This document shows, one piece after another, positions 1 through 11,379 of a stretch of 64,000 bases of DNA. How positions within the stretch are numbered: the stretch's first letter is position 1; each line of letters starts with the position of its first letter. The translations under genes were made by a program, and so were the position numbers. This DNA is from Isochrysis galbana. Taxonomy: Eukaryota > Haptophyta > Isochrysidales > Isochrysidaceae. Where the stretch lies: NCBI GenBank assembly GCA_018136815.1, contig CM030936.1, forward strand, positions 4,168,474-4,232,473. Direction: 5' to 3'. The notes under the pieces were generated by a model. It searched no databases, was not told the origin of the DNA, and saw only the letters and a list, made by a program, of their open reading frames with translations.

Positions 1-1700
1 TGGCACCGAACAGGTTGCCACCATGGCTCTGCGTAGCATGCAGGGGGTCTTGGAGACCCCCTCCAACAGTGGGAAACCCTCCCACCCCAGGAGCACCTCA
101 TGTGGGAGAGCAGCTCAGCTGCCCTCCCCATGGTGGAAACCTCTACCATGAGTGCACCTGTCGCGGGTAGGGAGGGTTCACGCGCCCCCCTTCCATCTTT
201 TGTACTTCTCCCGCCACTAGGTTTCCCCGCGCGACTCCGGGCTCATGGTCATGTGACGAATTGGAGTGGCCCATAGGGCCTGAGGGCAATGAGGAAGGGG
301 CCATGCCGGCGGCAGGCGCGGCGGAGGAGACGAGTTCGGAGGTGCTGACGGGCTGAGGCCCGTCAGCAGAGGAAGGCGGGCAGGCGGGCTTGAGCGAGGG
401 CGAGGACGGCGGCGAAAGCGGCATCGAGCGAGCGGCGAGAGGCGAGGGCGAGTGTGAGGAGGGCTGTGATGGCAGGGGCTGGCGAGGAGAGGCGAGGCTG
501 TAGGGTATGAGTGTTACGAGAGCGAGAGCGACGAGAGCGAGAGCGACGACGGATGACGACTGGCGACAGGACGACGGACAACGACACCCAGGAAAACACC
601 CCGACTCTCGCCCCACGACTTTCTCACGTAACTCGACTAAAATCAAACCCAAACACTCCGGCCAGACGACGACGGACGACGATCAGAAGGCGATCTGTCG
701 GCGATCCCGTCTGGAAGGGGAATCGCACCATAACGGAAACGAGAGGCAATCCTGCCGCACAGGATTCCCAAAAGACTTACCGAATCAGACGAAAGAAATG
801 CGGTGTGCCTAACTAAGGGGGAGATACGAAGAGGTTGCAAATTAAACCTGATTGCAATCACTGAAGTAGATAGAGAAACGCGGGGAAGATAGCGAATTAA
901 ACCTATTTGCGAGGCGCCTAGGATGAAGAAAGGTGGGGAAACGTCCCTTCTCTTCGAGAGAAAGAGAGAGGGAGCGCTCCACAACCCAAGATCCTGTGCG
1001 TCGACGCGAAGCTTTTGACCGAGAACGAGAACGAGAGAATTATAACGATAAATACCGAACGACGAAGAGAAGAGCGAAGCCTAACGAGTGTCGATTCGCG
1101 AATGTGACACCCCCCTGCTAGGATCGAGCGTCCCGCGAGGAAAGAAGAGAACCTAACGGACATCGGAGAGCTCCAAGCAAGCCACGAGAAAGGCAGAAGA
1201 GCAATCCTGAACGAGACCGAATGAGCGAAGAGCGAAGAGCGAATAAATCCGAAGAGCGAATGAAACAATAAATCTGAAGAGCGAATGAAACAATAAATCC
1301 GAATGGAGGGAGAGCCGCGCACCCAACGCCGAACCAAGACGGAAGACGTGATGAGCGACGCACCGAGAAGTTACGAATTACGAACAACGAACAATCGAGG
1401 ACCGATGAGAACGCGGAACGACAAGAATCGAGAATCGAGAGCGAGAAACGAAGAACGCGGAACGACGAGAATCGAGAATCGAGAATCGAAGAACGAACGA
1501 CGAACGACGAACGACGAACTATAAGAATAGTGCGCGACGATCGAAGAGACAAGGGGTACCACACCCGTCCGGACGATGAAGTGTAGAATCGGCGGCCGGC
1601 GCGGCAGACCGCAGGACTCAACGCTGCAACCCATCCTCTTCTCTCTTTTACGAGAGTTTTACCTGGATGTTTGGGTGGTGTGGCGGCACCCAAGTTACAA
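1..1700 (-). mobile_element. LTR retrotransposon 3' internal end and LTR (copy A)
   Basis: Read on the minus strand, this matches the plus-strand copy at about 17.3-18.5 kb over most of its length. From 1700 to 1110 lies a 3' internal region. It ends in a polypurine tract, AGCAGGGGGG, at 1119-1110. The LTR-like start TGTCACATTCGCGA follows at 1109. The stretch after that shares the same TCG-rich low-complexity text and the same short reading frame as copy B. The copy runs off or diverges near position 240. The part from 1700 to 1600 also matches the sequence at 33485-33600. No protease, reverse transcriptase or integrase is present, so this is a fragment. Confidence 0.7.
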
Positions 1701-1989
1701 CGCGGCATCCCCTGTTCTCCAAGATATCAAAAGTCGAGCGACCAACGGCGAAAGGCGGCGAGATAGTACGATAGCATCGAGCACGTCACGCGCGAGCTAA
1801 ACGACGAGGTACGGGGGTCTCCTGACAGAGCGCAGCGAAAGGGGAGGGAGATCCATCCTCCGTGGTCGAAAGGGGGGGCGAGCCATACCTCTCTTCCCGC
1901 GGGGGGAACTATTCGGCGGCCGCGGGGGGAAAATTCGGCGACCGCGGGGGGGAACTGGAAAAGAATTCCCGTACGTTCCCGTACCGCGA

Positions 1990-2997
1990 TCAAACGTAAA
2001 CGACGGCGTTGAGAGATATCAGAGGGAGGCACGTGCTGTCCTGCACCGTCGACTCCATGTGGCGAAATCCAGCGAAAGAGAGACGCCTTATGATGGACTT
2101 GTTCATGACGGTAAGGCTTATGAAGGGCTCGCATGTGGCGGTGTTGTGGTTGATCAAGGAGAGTGCTGCAGCGTTGAGCGTCAGCACACATCCCTTCTGC
2201 TTCCAGCCTTCGAAGATGGGCGCATTGACGTGTGTGTAGGGCGCGCCCCAGCCGCCACGGAGGGTGAACCCAAGCCCGTCCGTCTTCATCTGCAGCGACC
2301 CATCGTGCAGCATGCAGACGGCCCCGACGGTGTGCACGAGTGCCTGCAGCGCAGCCCTGCGAAAGGCACCATCGTCGTCCAGTGGGAGTTGGATTGTGTG
2401 ACAGTCAATATTCAGAGCCTTGGTGATGCCGCCCAGCTCTCCCTCGTCCTTCAAACATGCTACCAAGAATTCATCGTTGGCTACCTTCATTTGTTCGTGC
2501 GCTTCTTCGTACTGCACGCTGCAAACCTCTCCCAGTGGCGAGCGTGCTGCAGCTGCCTGCGTGCAAAGGGCCACCTCTGCTGCCCCGGCAGCATCCGGGC
2601 CGTTCGTCGCTGCAGCACTCTCGCAAGCTGCACCACTCCCGCAACACTGGGAATGCGTGACGCTAAGCCTTCGCCTTCTGAAGGAGCCCAGCCGGAGAGC
2701 GCCTGACTCACCACTGGTTGCCAAATCTGCGACACCACTGACTTCGGGCGCTCGACTGGCGACCTCTACGGCCTCAGCAGCATCCTCGCAGTTTGCCGCT
2801 GCAGCACTCCAGCAACCCCGGGAGTGCGCAACGCTACCCCTTCGCCGTCTGAAGGAGCCTAGGCCCGAGACATGACCATTAATGCAAGCCGGGGCGCTCA
2901 GATGACCCGCCCGCCCGCCCCCGGGCTCTGCCGGGGTCTCTGCAGGGCCTGCTGGGACATCTTCACCTGCGTCTTCACCTGCGTCGGCGTGCGGCAT
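1990..2997 (-). CDS. hypothetical protein with two internal basic repeats
   Basis: This is a 335-residue open frame without a recognised family. The N-terminal half carries two related segments, about 75 residues apart. Each holds a GSFRRRR core followed by Ser-Val, a basic pattern resembling an arginine-directed kinase site. The C-terminal half (from about residue 165) has more balanced composition and reads like a folded domain, including Trp- and Phe-containing stretches. The frame lies between an LTR fragment and the repeat near 3.1-3.3 kb, so a transposon origin cannot be excluded. I see no intron signals that would extend it. The start is the first ATG of the open frame and is not independently supported. 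Confidence 0.4.
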   Translation of the reverse strand: MPHADAGEDAGEDVPAGPAETPAEPGGGRAGHLSAPACINGHVSGLGSFRRRRGSVAHSRGCWSAAAANCEDAAEAVEVASRAPEVSGVADLATSGESGALRLGSFRRRRLSVTHSQCCGSGAACESAAATNGPDAAGAAEVALCTQAAAARSPLGEVCSVQYEEAHEQMKVANDEFLVACLKDEGELGGITKALNIDCHTIQLPLDDDGAFRRAALQALVHTVGAVCMLHDGSLQMKTDGLGFTLRGGWGAPYTHVNAPIFEGWKQKGCVLTLNAAALSLINHNTATCEPFISLTVMNKSIIRRLSFAGFRHMESTVQDSTCLPLISLNAVVYV

Positions 2998-2999
2998 CG

Positions 3000-3967
3000 G
3001 CCAGCGGCTCAGTGCAGCCGCCGATATTCCCAGTTGTAATTATTTTTTATTAAAGGAGACCAAATGAAGGTAAGCCGCCTGATTGATAGTGATTTCTGGC
3101 CAATTTGCGCGCTACCTGTTACGCATCGCTATGGGGTCTACCGTGGGGGGTTTGGCGTTTGGGGCCCAAAAGGGAACCGGATATGTGCTAGTTACATCTA
3201 TCCGGTCACCACACCCAAAAATGTCGTGATGAATCCTCAATCTCAATCTTGACTTGGTCAATTTTCACCCTTAGATAAACTAGAAGTTCAAATGGCTGTT
3301 TGACCGCCCGACCCCCCGGCCGCGCTTTAGAGGTAATAGATGTCGGACGTCTAGCAGGTGTACAGCCCGGAATCTTGAATCTTCAGATTTTTTTTATAAA
3401 AATAGGCCGTAACACGAGCGAGTGTCGGACTTCCGCTCTTCCCACGTTATCAACCAAATCGACCTTTTTCTTATTCATCTAGGCTGATTTCGTATTCAGT
3501 GTTGCATCACACCCAAAACACACTCGCCAGTCGGACGTGGAAGGTGTCGTCAAAGGCATGGTGCCGAGGGCGCCCCTATACTGATATCACCGCCACATTG
3601 CTAGCGAACAACGTTGTTCTTGCAACTCGCAAGCCATCATCCTGGATCAAGGCGCTCTACCGCCGTTTGAGAGGGCCCGGGCTACGCCCACAAGCTTGCA
3701 CATCCCATGCACGACGGAGTGCCGAGCCGTCCCGCACAACTACCTCGACCCGACGCCACCATCGACTGAGACAGCTCACAAGGCATGGCGCGACCCGGCG
3801 CTTAAGGCAGGCGCCCTACGGGCCGAGCGAGTGATGTTGACGGTCGCACGTGCTTAGCTGGAAGCACGTCCAACACTGGCCCAACTGCTACCACGCATTC
3901 TGCCCGTCGACGGGTAGCGCACATCATAGCATTCTGTGCAAACCATCGGAGCTTTATCAGACTGAGG
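3000..3967. other. intergenic region, no gene recognised apart from one repeat
   Basis: Apart from the dispersed repeat at 3136-3310, I see no supported gene. Short frames at 3.5-4.1 kb look random and overlap the 3' end of the BAZ-like gene. Confidence 0.5.
3136..3310 (+). repeat. dispersed repeat ending CTGTTTGACCGCCC
   Basis: This matches 57585-57739 almost throughout. Both copies start near CTACCGTGGGGGGT, continue through GGATATGTGCTAGTTACA and CTCAATCTTGACTTGGTCA, and end in CTGTTTGACCGCCC. The shared 3' part also occurs in the tandem pair at 42701-42936. Confidence 0.8.
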
Positions 3968-6900
3968 CTACTGCACCTCATCCTCCGCTTCGGCCAACTT
4001 TTTGTTTTCGAAGTCTTGCAGGTGCCGCTGTAGCGATTGCTTCAGTCTGCGCTCAGCAATGCCACGGTCATCGAGCGATGCGGCTATGGCATTGCATGCT
4101 TCCACCCCTACAAATTGCTGCCAATCCTGACGGTCACACCGTCGCCCAGGCTCGTCGCTTATACCTGTGACCTGTTGATAGGCTTCAGTAGGTGGCTCGT
4201 GCATGCCGCCGATCACCTCAGCGGTGCGTGGCTCGCACCAAATGTGGGGCTCGGACATCTTTCCTTCGACCGGAACCAGCCACCAGTAACGGCGGCCGTA
4301 GCGATCGCGGCCGAGCGGCTCCGACCTCACCACAACTTTGCTCAGCTCCATCTGTCGCCTGCCAGCGGCGAGCCGCTCCTCTTTTGCCTTGTTGAGCTCT
4401 GCAAGGGCAACGTAGACATCCTTCGTTTCAACCGTAAGCCACCGGCCGCCCGGACCGATGCCATCCTCGTCGCTGTCACCTTCGAGTGCAGCAACGATAG
4501 CGGAACGCAGGGCCTTCTCCATCTGGGAGGCGTCCGATGACGCGAGGGCCGCGCGTAGCTGCGCCTGGGCCGCGTCACGCAGCTCGCCAAACGTGTCCCG
4601 CCTCAGCTTGAGGAGATCTCGGCGAGCGATTATACCCTCCATGTCCGCATCCGACAAGTCGTAGCCATCCTTATCAATACCATTGGCGACCTGTAACTCG
4701 AGCTCTGTCGCGAGGTCGGCCTCAGTGTGCTGCAGTTCGTCCCGTGTGAGCACCGTCACTTCGCCTCCGCACGCCTGCATCTCAATGCGTTTCTGCACTT
4801 CAAGGCCCACCTGTGGGATCACGTGCAAGGGCTAAGCGAAAGCACAACTAGAAGGTGCGTAAGAGCGGGGTCGAGGGTCGTGGGTTGGGGGTGGGAGCGC
4901 CAGTTGCCATGCAAGAGGAATCTCCACCAAGAGGCTGGAGCAAAGGGTGCGAAAGTGGTTCACGCGCAAGGAGCCAATCACCTGCACGTCAGTCACTTCT
5001 ATAAGCGCGTCGTCGGGTGGCGAATCGCCGCGCTCGGCCGCCGCCTCTGCGGCTGCCTCGCGGTCTGCAGCCAACTGCTCCTTGAGAAAATGGCGAGCCT
5101 CCTCGCGCATGGCCCGCACCAGCCGGCGCTTCTCGCGCTCAGCGTCCTCCTCCTTGTCGAGCAACTCCCTACGCGCCGTCATTATGGAATCGATCGCGCG
5201 GATCGTGTGAGGAGAGTCGCATACACCATCTATCAGTACTCGCAGGAGGCCAAGTTTTTGGGACGGCGAGAGGCGCGAGTAGGCCTCGTGAGAGGCGGAT
5301 GGTGGAGTGCTGAGAAGCAAGCGGAGTGCGCTCTGCATGCCCTCTGCCGGCGGCGATACCCGCGCACCCCCTGCCAGAGATGGTGTAGGGACGCGGGGCG
5401 AGCTTGGAACTAGTGCATCTCCGTCCCGCCGCATGCGCGCACGAGGAGAAGGCGCTGTCGTTGAGGAGGGGCCGTCCACGTCCATCGGATCTGGCAATGG
5501 GGCAGCTGTTCGGGGCGACGCGGCGCCGTCCGGTGCAAACGATTCCGCGGTGCCAGAGACGAACAGATGGCCTTGCCCATCAGCCGATGTCCCCCTCCCA
5601 TCCCTTTCCACACTGATCGCCTTCCCCTCACTTTTAACGGTCGTCTGCTCCTCACTTCTCATCTGAGGCTGGCTGCTGGCGTCGGTTGATCCGTCGCCAG
5701 CGTTCGAGATCTGCCACTGGCTCTTGACGGACAGCTGTGGATCGGGGCACGAGATAGCCCGCCCATCGCTTTTGACCGCTTTGGATGGCCCGATGAGGCC
5801 CTCCAGACCAGGAGATTCTTTCTTTGTCTCCCCCTCTTCCTTCACAGCTCCGGCTGTGACGGGTGCGTCATCAACATCCGTGTTTGGGTCCCATTGCCGA
5901 ATGAGCCTCAGCACGACCGCGGCGAGAAGCGGGGGCCACGAATACGCTGTCACGTCGGACACGTCGGGGATCGGTGGTTTCTGCGAACGGTACAGATATG
6001 GCGCCCGCAGCCGATAGAGCACTTTATAATTCGTCTTGCGGAGATCGAGCCGCTCTTCCGAGTTGTCGTCATAGAGGATGTGGTACTCCTTCGAGGTGGG
6101 ATCATACTCCCAAAGCTGCCCTGCGTACCAGGCCTCCTCACCATCCGTCTCAGTGTTGTCCAGCTCCCATTGAACCAAGACACGGCAGCCCACCAGGTCC
6201 TCGGGATGTTCGCCAACCGAGCTAGGCTCGTGCATGATATAAGTATCCGGTTGTGCAAGGCGGGAGGCTTCCTGCGTGCGCGCAGCCTCAGCCGCGGCCT
6301 TGGACATGTACTGTGCAGTTTGGGTTGGGGGTTTGGGTGAGGAGTATCAGAGCGTCCACGGGGCGAATGCGCCCGAAAGAGGGGGGGGTTGTATTCAAGC
6401 TTGCTGGCAGCCCACAAGGCGGCAAGGCGTGGGGCAGTGTTGGCGCCGCTAGTGAGCGTAAATTAGCTGCACCCCAGCCCTCAGGCTTCGATGAACGAGG
6501 TGCAAGCGTCGCAGGCTGCGGCAGCCAGCCGCCGGCATGGAGTTTGCTTGGGATACGCACCTTCTCCCCTGACGGCCCGAGGAATGCACACTCGTCATCC
6601 ACATGATCCGAGTCGCCCTTACGACGGACTCGCCACCCCTCGGCAGCGGCGCCCTCCCAAAGCTTGCAGTCTACTTCCTCAGGGCCTTCCAACACCTCGC
6701 CGTCATCGCCGTCCTCCTCGCCCGCACCGTCATCCCCTTCGTCTTCACCGTCCTCGTCCTCTGCCTCGTCGTCCGTCCTTTCCGACGCACCCATGTCGGA
6801 CGGCGCGATCTCCGAGCCCACACCATCATCGTCAGCCACGGGAGTCGTGCTCCCGGCCAGTGGGGCCTCCGCAGGCGCCTCGACGTCGGCCATCTCCCCG

Positions 6901-9095
6901 GATGCCCAGATCTGGGGTCGTTTCCGACGCACCTGGCTTGCAAGCCACAAGGCACCAAACTTGGTCCTGCCCGCGGCGTTGCCCCGCCATGCTGCGAGAG
7001 TCCTGTCCAGGTACCGCCGGACTTCGGGGTCGGTGGTGATGGCCTTTGCCGTCACAACGGCCTGCCGAATGGGCACACCCGTGTTGGTGCGCATAGGTGC
7101 GATAGTCTCGAGCTGCGCGACCCAGCGCCGCGTCTTTGACGTCGGCTCGGACGTGTTGAGGATCGCCTCAAGGTCACACTTGAAGTGGGGCTTGGCGTCC
7201 TCCTCCCACCATTTTGGCTTGCCTGCACTCTTGGGCCCGGGCGCCTTGGCGGAGGCCGACTTCGGCTTCGGCACTACTGGGGCAGGCATCACCTCGCCCC
7301 ACCACTCGCGAATGCTCTTGTCGGTGAGCACCAGCTGGAGCAGAGCCTGCAGCAAATCGGCCAGCTTGGCATTCGGCTCGCCTTCGCTTATTTGGAGAGC
7401 GCTCACCAGCTCGGAGGGGGTGTAGGACGGAAGCTGAAGGTTGGAGCTCAACAGGCGCAAGAAGTCGCACACCTGCGCGGGGCGGGCCGTGGGGCGGCGT
7501 GAGTGGAGCGACGCAGCGAGCGCGCGGGTCGGCGCGGCGGCGGGCACTGCGCTCTTGGCCCACCTGCAGCACGTCGCCTATTTCGCTTGGCGAAATGCCC
7601 TCGACGTATGGCGGCAGTGGCAGAGGTCGCGGCCGCAGCGGTGGGTCGGGCGGCGGCTCATTTACGAGCTGCTCGTCGGGTAGCGGATAGCGGTTGCGGA
7701 GCGCGCGCTGAGCCTCCAGCTCCGCCTGACGCTGCGCCGCGGCCAGCTCTTTTTGGATGCGCTTGGCCTCACGCTCAGCGGCCTTGACCGCCTTCCTCTC
7801 CTCCACATTGACAGATTTCGCTGACTTTGCGGGTGCCGCCTCGAGCTTGAAAAAGCGCGCGATCTCGGCGCGCGAGCGGAAGCGCTTGCCAGTGGGCGAG
7901 AAAAAGTACGTGTCAAAGGTGCCAGCAGTGCCGCCGCCCTTGCGCACCTCGGTGCGCGTGTACCACCCGCTGACCATGTCCCGCGTGCCGCCACAGGTCT
8001 CGATGTACTCAGCAAGGCCAGCGATGAGCTGCTGGTCACGATCGGATGAGCTCGCCTCGCTAGCTGAGCCGCGCATCCGCGCCTTCTTGCCGCCGCTTCC
8101 GCCCGTAGTGTCTGCGCTCGCAGGGTCAACTTCGGACGACCTGCCGGCGGGTGCAGGGGTCGAGCCTCCGGCGCCGAAGCTCTGCCTGTGCCGCTTGCGT
8201 GAGGGGAGGGCATGCTGTGGCGGGCCTGCCGCAGCGTCGAGCCCTGCGGAGGTCACCTTCACCAATAGCTGCTCAAAGTCGCGCAGCCCAGCACGCGCAG
8301 CAATGTTGCAGGGGTGCTCGGGTGACCAGTTGTACTTGACGGCGTTGGTGAAGACCCTGCGTACGTCCGTAGCGAACGCAATGTGGTCGTCGTGGTAGGC
8401 GCCGCTCTTGATTTTTGACCTGATTGTTGCATAATCCATTGGCTCTTCGACAATGTCCAAGTAGTCGGGCACATCCTCAACGGGCACTGGCTCCAGAAAC
8501 CAGTAAGAGTCTTCACGGAGCGTGAGCAGCTTGATGATGGCGAGGCAGCGTTCCATCTTGGAGCCGTTCTGCAGCCTGTCCTCCGCCGCCTTCCGTGCCT
8601 TCTGCGCCTTGAGCTTTGCCGATTTGGGGTTGCGATGCCCGCTGCCCGCATACTCGTCGATCGCCTTGTCGTAGTCCTCGCTCACCTGCGTGGATCGGCC
8701 AGCCGGCCAATGGGCCTTGCTACACCCCTGTCCGCCACACCCTCGTACCTCGTCCCATCTCAGAGCTCCCTCCCAAGCCCTCCCGTTTCCTCCCTTGCTC
8801 TGGCCTGCCCGTCCCACCTCCCTCCCTCCCTCTCCCCCCCCCCCCCTCGCCTCCCCCCTCCCCCTCAACCGCCCCTCCCCCGTCTTCCCTCTCACCCCCA
8901 CCCCTGCCTCCCTTCACCTCCCTCCCACCCTCAGACCCCCTCATGTAGAGAGCCTGTCCGAACGCCCACCTTCGTTCCCTTCCCCACGCTGCCGCAGAGA
9001 ACCAGCACAGTCAAGCTCCGCCCGGCCTCCGCACTCACCTTTGGAGTACGCACACGCAGGTCCTTCTGGTCGAGAGAGGAGCGCTTGGGCGGCAT
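3968..9095 (-). CDS. BAZ/ACF-like chromatin remodelling subunit: bromodomain-MBD-DDT-Tudor-WHIM protein
   Basis: Five exons on the minus strand: 9095-9039, 8685-7564, 7472-6561, 6310-4982 and 4810-3968. All junctions are phase 0 with GT-AG borders, giving about 1420 residues. A bromodomain lies at about 62-160, with a PDY motif and the acetyl-lysine-pocket YN. An MBD/TAM-like domain lies at about 255-302 (GWYTRTEV ... YFFSPTGKRFRS). A DDT domain lies at about 394-450. A Tudor-like segment lies at about 735-795, followed by a WHIM1-like helix (SPSQKLGLLRVLI) and the WSD motif EPLGRDRYGRRYWWL at about 1304-1318. DDT-WHIM proteins of the BAZ/ACF1 group couple ISWI ATPases to chromatin; bromodomains read acetyl-lysine and MBDs bind methylated or other DNA. 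A nuclear remodelling role is inferred. Exon 1 encodes only MPPKRSSLDQKDLRVRTPK. A 45-nt stretch near 4150 could be a tiny in-frame intron. In known BAZ proteins the bromodomain is usually C-terminal, whereas here it is N-terminal. Confidence 0.85.
8686..9038 (-). other. intron 1 of BAZ-like gene, purine-rich on the sense strand
   Basis: This 353-bp intron separates the 19-codon first exon from the bromodomain exon. Donor AAG|GTGAGT and acceptor CGCAG|GTGAGC are both visible. On the gene strand it consists largely of G and A, so it lacks the usual pyrimidine tract near the acceptor. Confidence 0.7.
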
Positions 9096-9680
9096 GGGCA
9101 GTCGGCAGCGGGTGGGGGGGGAAAGCCTTCTTCCCTCCGCGCGCGACGGCGGCCGCCCCGCTCTCCCTCGCTCTCTCTCCCCCTCCCCCTCTCTCCCTCC
9201 CACTGCCTCCCTCCCTCCCTCCCTCTCTCTGTCTGTCTCTCTCTCCCTCTCCCTCTCCCTCTCTCTCTCCCTCCCTCCCTCCCTCCCTCCCTCCCTCCCC
9301 CCCCCCCCCCTCTCTCTCTCCCTCTCTCTCGCTCTGCCTCGGCTGGCGCCGGCCGTCGGGTTGCCGCGTGTGAGGGCGAGGAGATAAGGGGGGAGCGATA
9401 GGGGCGGAGGGGAGAGAGTGGGGAGAGGAGAGAGAGTGAGAGAGAGAAGGGAAAGGAGAGAGGGGGGTGGAGGAGGAGGAGGAGAAACGCAGGAAAGGAG
9501 AGACGATGGTGATGTTGTCCTTTGTATCGCGGACAAGAGGAGAGATAAGAGGACGAGAGAGACGAGCGAGAGAAGGCGAGAGGGCATGACAGTAAGAGGC
9601 ACACTGTTTTATGTGAAATCCCTCACATGAGAAAGAGAGAGAGGAGAAAGAGAGAGAGGGGTCGAGAGGGAAGGTGAGAC
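9096..9680 (-). promoter_or_regulatory. purine-rich leader/promoter region upstream of BAZ-like gene
   Basis: On the plus strand this is CT/CCTCC microsatellite (about 9165-9345) followed by GA-rich text. On the gene strand the part next to the start codon is therefore (GA)n/(GGGA)n. No gene is supported here; many open frames are low-complexity artefacts. Confidence 0.5.
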
Positions 9681-9814
9681 TCACATTACATAAAAGACAT
9701 AAAGGGGCCACTCCCCTTCCGGCATTCCGGCTCCTCCCCTTCCCCTGACTGGTGATTTGTAGTGTTGTCGCAAACAAAAAAACAAATCGTTCTGCGTTAC
9801 TGTATGCTCCAGCC

Positions 9815-10240
9815 CTAGGTGAGAAAACAGCGGGCGAGGGGCGAGGTCTAGAAGGACAGTAAAAACAGCTGTTTTTGGATTCGAAAAAACGGTAAAAAAT
9901 AGTGCGAAAACAGTGGGGCCAAATACCGCAAGGGGGCCTCCCCCCCCGCGCACCGAACGCCTCCGCCTCCGCTCCACCGCCGCGTCTTCGAGTCCTACGC
10001 ATACGCATAGGCATGTAGGCACAGGCCGCCGCCGCCGCTGCCTCCCTTTCCCTTGCCCCTTCGGGGGGGCCGTCGGACACCCCGGAGGGGAGTTGGAGTT
10101 GGAGCCTGGAGGGGAGGGCACCCTAGATGTAGGATCCTAGCTGGGAAACACGTTTTCACCGTGTAACTACCAAGGTCAAACACAGCCGTGTTTTGCCGTG
10201 TTTCAAACCCCCTCCGTTTTTTCTTCCGTGTTTGTGCGGT
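9815..10240. repeat. diverged relative of the hAT-type MITE at 12638
   Basis: Starting at about 9817 (CCTAGGTGAGAAAACAGCGGG), this stretch parallels 12638-12830: the same AGGTCTAGAA box, AAAAACAGCTGTTTTTGG, several CAGTG/AAAACAG steps, then ACGCCTCCGCCTCCGCTCC. A piece at about 10190-10235 matches the right side of the 12.6-kb element in inverted orientation. I find no clean right terminus, so the copy is rearranged. Sequence at 10060-10125 is also shared with about 30385-30440. Confidence 0.6.
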
Positions 10241-10245
10241 GGCTT

Positions 10246-10400
10246 AAGGCGAGAAGCGCTCAATCACCATCACCCACAGCAAAGAAAAGCGTTCAATCAC
10301 CATCAGTCTACACGTGGAACGCGTTCAATCGCCATCACCCCCACCGCATGGAAAAGCGTTCAATCACCATCAGCCTACACATGGAAAAGCGTTCAATCGC
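10246..10400 (+). repeat. short tandem array, unit about 33-36 bp (block A)
   Basis: Five imperfect copies of AAAGCGTTCAATCACCATCA separated by ACCCACAGC, TCTACACGTGG, CCCACCGCATGG or CCTACACATGG spacers. A second block with nearly the same 60-bp text lies at 11380-11490. Confidence 0.8.
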
Positions 10401-10961
10401 GGAAGATCGTGGGAATCATAAATTACGCAACAGTACTAAATCCGGAACATATCGAGAATATCCTTAGTAGCATGGCACCCGACAACTGGGCGTGGCGGTT
10501 AGGGACGGGTACAAGTTTCGCGCTCGACTCCCCCAAATTTTGTGCTTGATTTTGTGACTTATTTTGCTCCTCCCCCCCCAAATTTTGCGCTAGATTTTGT
10601 TTAAACAACAACTATAACTAAAACTAGCTACTAGCTACTAGCTATAGCTATAGAGTATAGGCCTTTGTAAAAATATGTACAAAATCTTGCCCAAATATGT
10701 AGCAAAAATATGTCAAAATATGTACAAAATCCGGCGGGGCGAGACCATGCCGAGCGCGCGCTCCCGCGCGCGCCCCCCTTCCTTCTCCTTCTCGCCCCCC
10801 CCCCCCCCCCCGTCCCCGGTCCCCTTTTCCGCCCCCCCCGGTATAGCCCCCTTGTGGATCCCTTTTGCCACCTAAATTTCGCGAAATTTCGCGCGAAATG
10901 GCGCGCGGCATAAGGGCCCCAAATTTTGAAAAAAAATTCCGAAATTTGTACCCGACCCTAG
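10401..10961. other. non-coding AT-rich and C-rich stretch
   Basis: Contains two copies of CCCCCAAATTTTG followed by ATTTTGT-type text (10525-10605), a TAGCTA-rich run (10620-10650), repeated AAATATGTACAAAATC (10670-10735) and a poly-C run (10795-10810). No gene is supported. Confidence 0.5.
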
Positions 10962-11342
10962 TGGCGGTACGAAATTGATCGAGCTCTTAATAACAACAAG
11001 GAGAACGAGCTGTACGAAAAGTTCGTGAATAAGCTTGGTGATGACAAATACGGCAGGTTCATAAGGGCATACATATCATTCAGGCGTTTCGATAGAGGGT
11101 ATGTCAATTACGATCAGCTCACGCAAATTGCCGATACATACAGCGGGGTTCACACATCAAATGAAGAACATTGATAATCCAAATGAACATAATTTGAATA
11201 CGATATTATGATAGATAAAGATTTCAAGAACGATGTAACGACATTGGTGAAGAGGGTGTTGTCAGTCTCGCGAAAGTTGTATGAAGAAAAGATGCGAACC
11301 CCCCACGCTAGAATGCTAGAAGGTCATGTTGACGTTATGTAA
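10962..11342 (+). pseudogene. AT-rich islet with two small ORF remnants of unknown origin
   Basis: Composition shifts abruptly from GC-rich to AT-rich. Frame 10962-11174 is open for about 70 codons without an ATG start. Its product is charged and tyrosine-rich, includes NNNKENELYEKFVNKLGDD, and ends EEH. A second frame at 11208-11342 starts MIDKDFKNDVTTLVKRVL and has 44 residues. Codon choice (AAT, AAA, GAT, ATA) differs from all neighbouring genes. I do not recognise either product. The islet sits between two blocks of the same short repeat array. A horizontally acquired or DNA-virus-derived origin is possible but rests only on composition. Confidence 0.4.
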
Positions 11343-11379
11343 GAACACGGACCAAACCCGTTCCATCACCCTATTCAAA

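Noticed and set aside
8690..10080. Several long frames in 8.7-10.1 kb on both strands
   Set aside because: They translate CT/GA microsatellite and poly-C tracts into Ser/Leu/Pro or Arg/Glu/Gly repeats. The only supported coding piece is the 19-codon exon at 9039-9095.
10246..10400. Resemblance to a CRISPR array (20-bp repeat, 12-16-bp spacers)
   Set aside because: Spacers are too short and similar to each other, units vary, the surrounding DNA is eukaryotic with introns, and no cas genes are present. It is a minisatellite-type array.
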